Of a stretch of 64,000 bases of DNA, positions 59,676-64,000 are shown one piece after another. Source of the stretch: Paraburkholderia sartisoli (GTDB lineage: Bacteria; Pseudomonadota; Gammaproteobacteria; Burkholderiales; Burkholderiaceae). Positions within the stretch are counted from its first letter, which is position 1, and each line of letters begins with the position of its first letter. A program made the translations under genes and the position numbers. The DNA lies in NCBI RefSeq assembly GCF_900107685.1, contig NZ_FNRQ01000003.1, forward strand, positions 248,001 through 312,000. The letters are read 5' to 3'. A model generated the notes under the pieces. It was not told the DNA's origin. It saw nothing but the letters and a program-made list of their open reading frames with translations, and did no database searches.

Positions 59676-60686
59676 TCAGGCCGGAGACCAGTCATGAAAG
59701 AGCGGCGAACGCGCGGGCGCGGAGAGCAGCGCTTCGAGCTCGTCGTCCAGCAGCAGCACTGTGATCGACGCACCCGCCATCTCCAGGCTCGTCACATACT
59801 CGCCGACATACGAGCGCGCGATCGTCAGCCCCTGATCCGCGATCGTCGCAGCCGTGCGCCGGTACAGCAGATACAGTTCCTCGAGCGGCGTCGCGCCCAG
59901 CCCGTTGACCAGCACCGCCACGCGCGAGCCCTTCGGCGCGGCGAGGTCGCGCAGGATTTCGCCGGACAGCCGGTCGGCGATCGCGTCGGCCGTTTCGAGC
60001 TTTCCGCGATGCGTGCCGGGCTCGCCGTGAATGCCGATGCCGATTTCCATCTCGCCTTCAGGCAGCGTAAAGGTCGGCTTGCCGGCGGCGGGCAGGATCG
60101 TCGGCGACAGGCCGACGCCCATCGTCCGGCACTGCGCGTTGGCCTTCGCCGTGATCCGCGCGACTTCGTCGAGCGGATCGCCGCGCTCCGCCGCCGCACC
60201 CGCGCACTTGAACGCGAACACCATCCCGGCGACGCCGCGCCGCTCGCTCGCGCGCTCAGGCGGCGCCGACGCGACGTCGTCGGTCAGCAGCACGGTCCTG
60301 ATGTCGATGCCTTCCGGTTCCGCGAGATCGGCGGCCAAGTCGAAATTGAACACGTCCCCGCCGTAGTTGCCGTACACGTAGAGCACGCCCGCGCCGCCGT
60401 TGACCGCCTTCGTCGCCTCGAAAATCTGTTCCGACGACGGCGACGAAAACACGTTGCCCACCGCGACGCCGCTGCACAGCCCCTCGCCGACATAGCCGAG
60501 AAAGCCCGGCATATGGCCCGATCCGCCGCCCGTCACGATACCGACGCGACCCTGCTTCGGCGCGTCCGCCCGCACCAGCGCGCGGCGATCGGCGGTGGCG
60601 GCCTTGATCCAGCCTGGGTGCGCGATCAGCAGCGAATCGATCACCTCGTCGACGAACTGGTCCGGCTGGTTGATGATTTTTTTCAC
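59676..60686 (-). CDS. dhaK: Dihydroxyacetone kinase K subunit (DhaK-type)
   Basis: A 336-residue substrate-binding subunit that forms a covalent hemiaminal with its ketose through His220 in GIGIHGEPGTH. Also conserved are GIVTGGGSGHMPGF at residues 49-62 and VYGNYGGDVFNFDLAA. The start is GTG 60686 with GGGAG. It is in the same leftward run as an RbsABC-like importer, so the substrate is probably a sugar or polyol derivative taken up by it. Dihydroxyacetone itself and tetruloses (as in erythritol and threitol pathways) are the obvious options; sequence alone does not decide. Confidence 0.93.
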   Translation of the reverse strand: MKKIINQPDQFVDEVIDSLLIAHPGWIKAATADRRALVRADAPKQGRVGIVTGGGSGHMPGFLGYVGEGLCSGVAVGNVFSSPSSEQIFEATKAVNGGAGVLYVYGNYGGDVFNFDLAADLAEPEGIDIRTVLLTDDVASAPPERASERRGVAGMVFAFKCAGAAAERGDPLDEVARITAKANAQCRTMGVGLSPTILPAAGKPTFTLPEGEMEIGIGIHGEPGTHRGKLETADAIADRLSGEILRDLAAPKGSRVAVLVNGLGATPLEELYLLYRRTAATIADQGLTIARSYVGEYVTSLEMAGASITVLLLDDELEALLSAPARSPLFHDWSPA

Positions 60687-60722
60687 ACGAGTCTCCCTGG
60701 GATATCCGGTTAAAAAAAGTGG

Positions 60723-61724
60723 TCAGTTCTTGCGACGCTGGCTGAGCGCGTCGAGCATCACCGCGGCGAAGATCACGCCGCCCTGAATGAACTGGGTCCA
60801 GAAAGGATTCACGCCGAGCAGCGACAGCCCGACGTTGATCACGCCGATCAGCACCACGCCGATAAACGTGCCGACGATCGAACCGCGGCCACCGGCAAGC
60901 GACGTGCCGCCGATCACGATGCCCGCGATCACCTGCAGTTCGAGCCCGTTCGCCGCCGACGGCAACGCCGAGTTCAGGCGTCCCGCGAGCACGATGCCGG
61001 CAATCGCCGCCGTCACGCCGGCAAGCGTATAGGTCAGAAAGATCACGCGGTTCACCGGAATGCCGGCGAGCCGCGCCGCCTCCTTGTTGCCGCCGACCGC
61101 GAACACCTGATGGCCGAAGGTGGTCTTGCGCAGCAGCACGTGGCCGGCCAGGAACACGATCAGCATGACGATCATCGGCGCGGGCAACCCCGCCACCGAC
61201 TTCGCGCCGAACGCGGTGAACGCGTTGGGGAAATCGAACTTGGTGCGGCCGTCGGAAATGGCGAGCGTGAGGCCGCGCGCCATCGCCATCATCGCGAGCG
61301 TCACGATGAACGGCACGAGCCGCAACCACGCGACCGAAATGCCGTTGAGCGCGCCGACGCCCGCCCCGACCGCGACGGCAATCACGAGACCGGCGAGACC
61401 GAGCCCGATGTTGTCGGGCGTGGAACCCGCCATCAGCGCCGCGGCGACCATCCCGCTTAGCGCCACCAGCGAGCCGACCGACAGGTCGATGCCGGACGTG
61501 ATGATCACGAACGTGCCGCCGACCGCGGCGATCCCCACCACCGACACCTGCACCATGATGTTGGTCAGCGTGCTGGTGGTGAGAAATTCCGGCGAAGCCA
61601 CCGACAGCACCACGCAGATGATCACCAGCGCGGCGAACAGCGGCCCGATGCCGCTGCGCAACTGTCGTATCAGGCGGCTCGAAACCGCTTCGGTATCTGC
61701 CGGTTTTGCTGCCGTCGAAGTCAT
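60723..61724 (-). CDS. Sugar ABC transporter permease, RbsC family
   Basis: A 333-residue inner-membrane permease with eight to ten helices. Family features are TFVIITSGIDLSVGSLVALSGMVAAALMAG, VGALNGISVAWLRLVPFIVTLAMMAMARGL, RKTTFGHQVFAVGGNKEAARLAGIPVNRV (the cytoplasmic coupling loop) and AGIVIGGTSLAGGRGSIVGTFIGVVLIGVINVGLSLLG. ATG 61724 overlaps the end of the ATPase gene by 4 nt. It is a permease for a monosaccharide or polyol. Confidence 0.95.
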   Translation of the reverse strand: MTSTAAKPADTEAVSSRLIRQLRSGIGPLFAALVIICVVLSVASPEFLTTSTLTNIMVQVSVVGIAAVGGTFVIITSGIDLSVGSLVALSGMVAAALMAGSTPDNIGLGLAGLVIAVAVGAGVGALNGISVAWLRLVPFIVTLAMMAMARGLTLAISDGRTKFDFPNAFTAFGAKSVAGLPAPMIVMLIVFLAGHVLLRKTTFGHQVFAVGGNKEAARLAGIPVNRVIFLTYTLAGVTAAIAGIVLAGRLNSALPSAANGLELQVIAGIVIGGTSLAGGRGSIVGTFIGVVLIGVINVGLSLLGVNPFWTQFIQGGVIFAAVMLDALSQRRKN

Positions 61725-63274
61725 GCGCCTACTCCTGTCGTCGCCCACTGAATGACCGTTTCCGAATCCGCCTTGTCGCGCGGCAGCTCGGTGACGATCC
61801 TGCCGCGATGCATCACGAGGACGCGGTCCGACATGCCCAGCAATTCCGGTAACTCCGAACTCACCATCACGACCGCCGCGCCCGCCCGCGCCATCGACAC
61901 CATATGCGAATAGATTTCCGTCTTCGCGCCGACGTCGATGCCGCGCGTCGGTTCGTCGAGCATGATCACGGCCGGTTGCGTCGCGCTCGCGCGGCCGAGA
62001 ATCACTTTTTGCTGATTGCCGCCGGACAGGTTGCCGGTGATCTGCAGCGCCGAAGGCGCGCGCACCGCGAAGCGCGCAATGGCATCCTGCGCGAGCGTGC
62101 GCTTTCTCGCGTTGCGCACGAAGCCGCCCGTCGCCAGCGCCTTCAGGCTCGACAGCGCGATGTTTTCCTCGATGCTCGCGTCGAGCACGAGACCTTCGAG
62201 CTTGCGGTCCTCCGCCGTGTAGACGAGGCCGTGACGCATGCCCTCGACGGGAGAATGAATCGCGACCTTGCGGCCGCGTATCCAGATCTCGCCTTCGGTG
62301 ACCTTGTGCGCGCCGAAAATCGCCTTCAGCAACTCGGTGCGCCCGGCGCCGGCAATGCCCGCGATCCCGACGATTTCGCCTGCCCGCACGCTGAAACTCG
62401 CGTGCCGGACGATCGGCGGACTCGCCAGGTCGCGCACGTCCAGCACCACCGGCCCGTAATCGCGCGGCTCCCACGGATAGAACGAATCCAGCGTGCGCGC
62501 GACCATCGCCTGCACCAGATCCTGTTCGGTCCATTGCGCCATCGGCCGCTCGCCGACCGTCGCGCCATCGCGCATCACGACGGCGGAATCGGCCAGCTCG
62601 AATACTTCTTCCAGATGATGCGAGATGAAGATGATGCCCATCCCGGTTGCCCGCAAGCGTCGCACGACCGCATAGAGATTGGCGATATCCGCGGCCTGCA
62701 GGGCCGCCGTTGGTTCGTCCATCACGAGGATGCGGGCGTCGCGCGCGACCGCCTTCGCGACTTCGACCAGTTGCCGCCTGTTCAACGGCAGGTCGCCCAG
62801 CCGCATCGACGGTGACACCATGTCGAGCCCCACCTGGGCGAGCGCTTCGCGCGCCCGTTTGTCCGCGTCGCGCCGCAGCACGAAGCCATTGCGCGCCGGC
62901 ATCCGGCCGAGAAACAGGTTTTCGGCGACGGTCATGTCGTTGATCAGCGACAGTTCCTGATAGATCACGGCGACGCCCGCGTCGATTGCCGCATGAGTGC
63001 CGCGGGCAAGCGGCTGGCCGTTGATCTCGATCGTGCCTTCGTCCGGTTCATACGCGCCCGACAGCGTCTTGATCAACGACGACTTGCCCGCACCGTTCTC
63101 GCCGACGATCGCCATCACGTGACCCGCGTGCAGCGTGAGGCTCACGCCGCGCAGCGCCTTCACGCCTGGAAAGCTCTTGACGATGCCTTCCATATGCAGC
63201 AAAGGCGCGCGACTTCCGGTGTCTGCGTCCGGCTGCGCGCCGGCCTGATACTGCGAAGCTGTTTGCGCATTCAT
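61721..63274 (-). CDS. Sugar ABC transporter ATPase, RbsA family
   Basis: A 517-residue double ATPase. The first domain has GENGAGKSSLIKTLSGAY (Walker A), signature LPLNRRQLVEVAKAVARDA and Walker B ILVMDEPTAAL. The second domain keeps the GIAGAGRTELLKAIFG loop, a degenerate Walker A typical of RbsA, and the intact LSGGNQQKVILGRASA signature with IMLDEPTRGIDVGAKTEIY. It drives the RbsC-like permease. ATG 63274 follows a hairpin in the gap after the binding protein gene. Confidence 0.96.
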   Translation of the reverse strand: MNAQTASQYQAGAQPDADTGSRAPLLHMEGIVKSFPGVKALRGVSLTLHAGHVMAIVGENGAGKSSLIKTLSGAYEPDEGTIEINGQPLARGTHAAIDAGVAVIYQELSLINDMTVAENLFLGRMPARNGFVLRRDADKRAREALAQVGLDMVSPSMRLGDLPLNRRQLVEVAKAVARDARILVMDEPTAALQAADIANLYAVVRRLRATGMGIIFISHHLEEVFELADSAVVMRDGATVGERPMAQWTEQDLVQAMVARTLDSFYPWEPRDYGPVVLDVRDLASPPIVRHASFSVRAGEIVGIAGIAGAGRTELLKAIFGAHKVTEGEIWIRGRKVAIHSPVEGMRHGLVYTAEDRKLEGLVLDASIEENIALSSLKALATGGFVRNARKRTLAQDAIARFAVRAPSALQITGNLSGGNQQKVILGRASATQPAVIMLDEPTRGIDVGAKTEIYSHMVSMARAGAAVVMVSSELPELLGMSDRVLVMHRGRIVTELPRDKADSETVIQWATTGVGA

Positions 63275-63297
63275 GATTGCGTCCTGCGTGGAAGGAC

Positions 63298-63328
63298 ACG
63301 CGCGTTGCCTGCTGCGGGCAACACGCGT
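63298..63328 (-). repeat. Intergenic hairpin between binding protein and ATPase genes
   Basis: ACGCG-C-GTTGCC at 63298-63309 pairs with GGCAAC-A-CGCGT at 63317-63328, with one C/A mismatch and a 7-base loop. It sits between the stop of the binding protein gene (63381) and the ATPase start (63274). Such hairpins often protect the upstream binding-protein mRNA or attenuate the downstream genes. Confidence 0.65.
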
Positions 63329-63380
63329 GCCCTGGCGTGACTCCAGTGCGTCGTCAACTGAAGCTCAAGCCGTCTTCAGC

Positions 63381-64000
63381 TTACTGGCTGACCTGCAACG
63401 ACCACAGCCCGTACTTCTTCGTTTCGTCGGAATCGATGTTCGACTTGTCGATCAGCAGCGTCGGCCACGCGTAGTTCGCGGGCACCGGCTTCTTCGCGTT
63501 GTTGTCGGCGATGAAGCTCAACGCCTTGGCCGCCATTTCGATCGGGTTCTGCGAGATCGTCGCGTCCTGCTTGCCCGCCCGGATCGCCGAGAGCGCCTGC
63601 GCCGTGCCGTCCGCACCGATCACCATGATGTGTTCCTTGTCGCCGAGCGGCTTGTAACGGCCTGCGTTGTCGATCGCTTTTTCCGCGCCGACCGTGTTGT
63701 CGTCGTTGGCACCGAACACGGCGTCGATCTGCGGGAATTTCTGCAGGATATTGGTCATCGCGTTCAGCGACTTCTCCTGGTCGAACGCGCCTTCCTGGCG
63801 GGCGACCACCTTGATGTCAGGATATTTCGCGATCTCGTCGCTGAAGCCTTTCTCGCGGTCGGTCGCGGCGGTCGTGCCGACCAGCCCGATCAGGTCGACC
63901 ACGTTGCCCTTCGGCGAACCGTAGCGTTCCTTCAGCTTGTCGGCGATCCATTTCGCGCCGGTGGCGCCGAGCGCGACGTTATCGGACGCGACGAACGATG
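63381..64000 (-). CDS. Sugar ABC transporter periplasmic binding protein, RbsB family, C-terminal part
   Basis: The last 206 or so residues of a periplasmic binding protein, cut by the right edge; the start lies outside. Recognisable are SFVASDNVALGATGAKWIADKL, VVDLIGLVGTTAATDREKGF, IDAVFGANDDNTVGAEKAIDNAG, IMVIGADGTAQALSAIRAGKQDATISQNPIEMA and the terminal strand LLIDKSNIDSDE. This is the Peripla_BP_4 pattern of ribose, galactose and polyol binding proteins. It is the first gene of the leftward operon with the RbsA/C-like genes, dhaK and dhaL. Ligand unknown. Confidence 0.95.
   Translation of the reverse strand, partial: SFVASDNVALGATGAKWIADKLKERYGSPKGNVVDLIGLVGTTAATDREKGFSDEIAKYPDIKVVARQEGAFDQEKSLNAMTNILQKFPQIDAVFGANDDNTVGAEKAIDNAGRYKPLGDKEHIMVIGADGTAQALSAIRAGKQDATISQNPIEMAAKALSFIADNNAKKPVPANYAWPTLLIDKSNIDSDETKKYGLWSLQVSQ

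Noticed and set aside
1..64000. CRISPR arrays, insertion sequences and riboswitches
   Set aside because: No regularly spaced repeats, transposase-like proteins, terminal inverted repeats or recognisable riboswitch leaders were found on reading through the window.

Overview
The window is a dense, high-GC chromosomal segment of a beta-proteobacterium. The gene content points to the Burkholderiaceae, most likely Paraburkholderia, Caballeronia or Burkholderia: an ssuDCBF-type sulfonate operon ending in a molbindin gene, the aat-bpt-pyrD arrangement, and a Wzx/Wzy exopolysaccharide locus with a WcaJ-type initiating transferase. The taxonomic call is inferred from protein families and layout, not from a marker comparison. 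I found no phage integrase, transposase, CRISPR array or replication origin.

Layout. 1-17.5 kb is mixed housekeeping: a partial Tas-like aldo/keto reductase, an HsrA-like MFS exporter, small secreted proteins, a lone glycosyltransferase, dusA, tRNA-His(GTG), sulfonate uptake and desulfonation genes (ssuD-C-B-F, without ssuE or ssuA), a hydroxyisobutyryl-CoA hydrolase-like enzyme, a divergent TetR/epimerase pair sharing a large palindromic operator, several small hypotheticals, an EmrE-like SMR protein, a UPF0303 protein and tRNA-fMet(CAT). 17.7-25.1 kb holds an SMR-like protein with a large multi-spanning membrane protein, a Nudix hydrolase, the N-end-rule aminoacyl-transferases aat and bpt, pyrD, lepB and a Gfo/Idh/MocA dehydrogenase, followed by a GntR regulator.

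26.3-56.7 kb is a complete-looking exopolysaccharide locus. Its left arm reads leftward from about 39.2 kb: GNAT, Wzy-like polymerase, two GT4 enzymes, Wzx flippase, a tandem alpha/beta hydrolase, a methyltransferase, a multi-spanning membrane protein, ManC and a flavin reductase. Its right arm reads rightward from 39.45 kb: carrier protein, acyl-CoA dehydrogenase-like protein, class II aaRS-like amino acid:[carrier protein] ligase, DUF1839 and a GH2-like glycosidase. After these come a Crp-type regulator, the undecaprenyl-phosphate sugar transferase, a GT2, Wza and the Wzc tyrosine kinase. A methyltransferase and two divergent GT4 genes close the locus.

The most striking part is the five-gene cassette at 39.45-45.58 kb. 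The first four genes overlap by 4 nt each. Together they could load an amino acid as a thioester on a carrier protein, possibly oxidise it, and deliver it to the polysaccharide or its lipid-linked precursor. The loading step has precedent in the aminoacyl-carrier-protein ligases. The coupling to polysaccharide assembly is my inference from context.

56.7-64 kb holds a small hypothetical protein, rpiA, an AmiD-like lipoprotein amidase, and a leftward sugar or polyol operon (RbsB-like binding protein, RbsA-like ATPase, RbsC-like permease, DhaK, DhaL). The binding protein gene runs off the right end.
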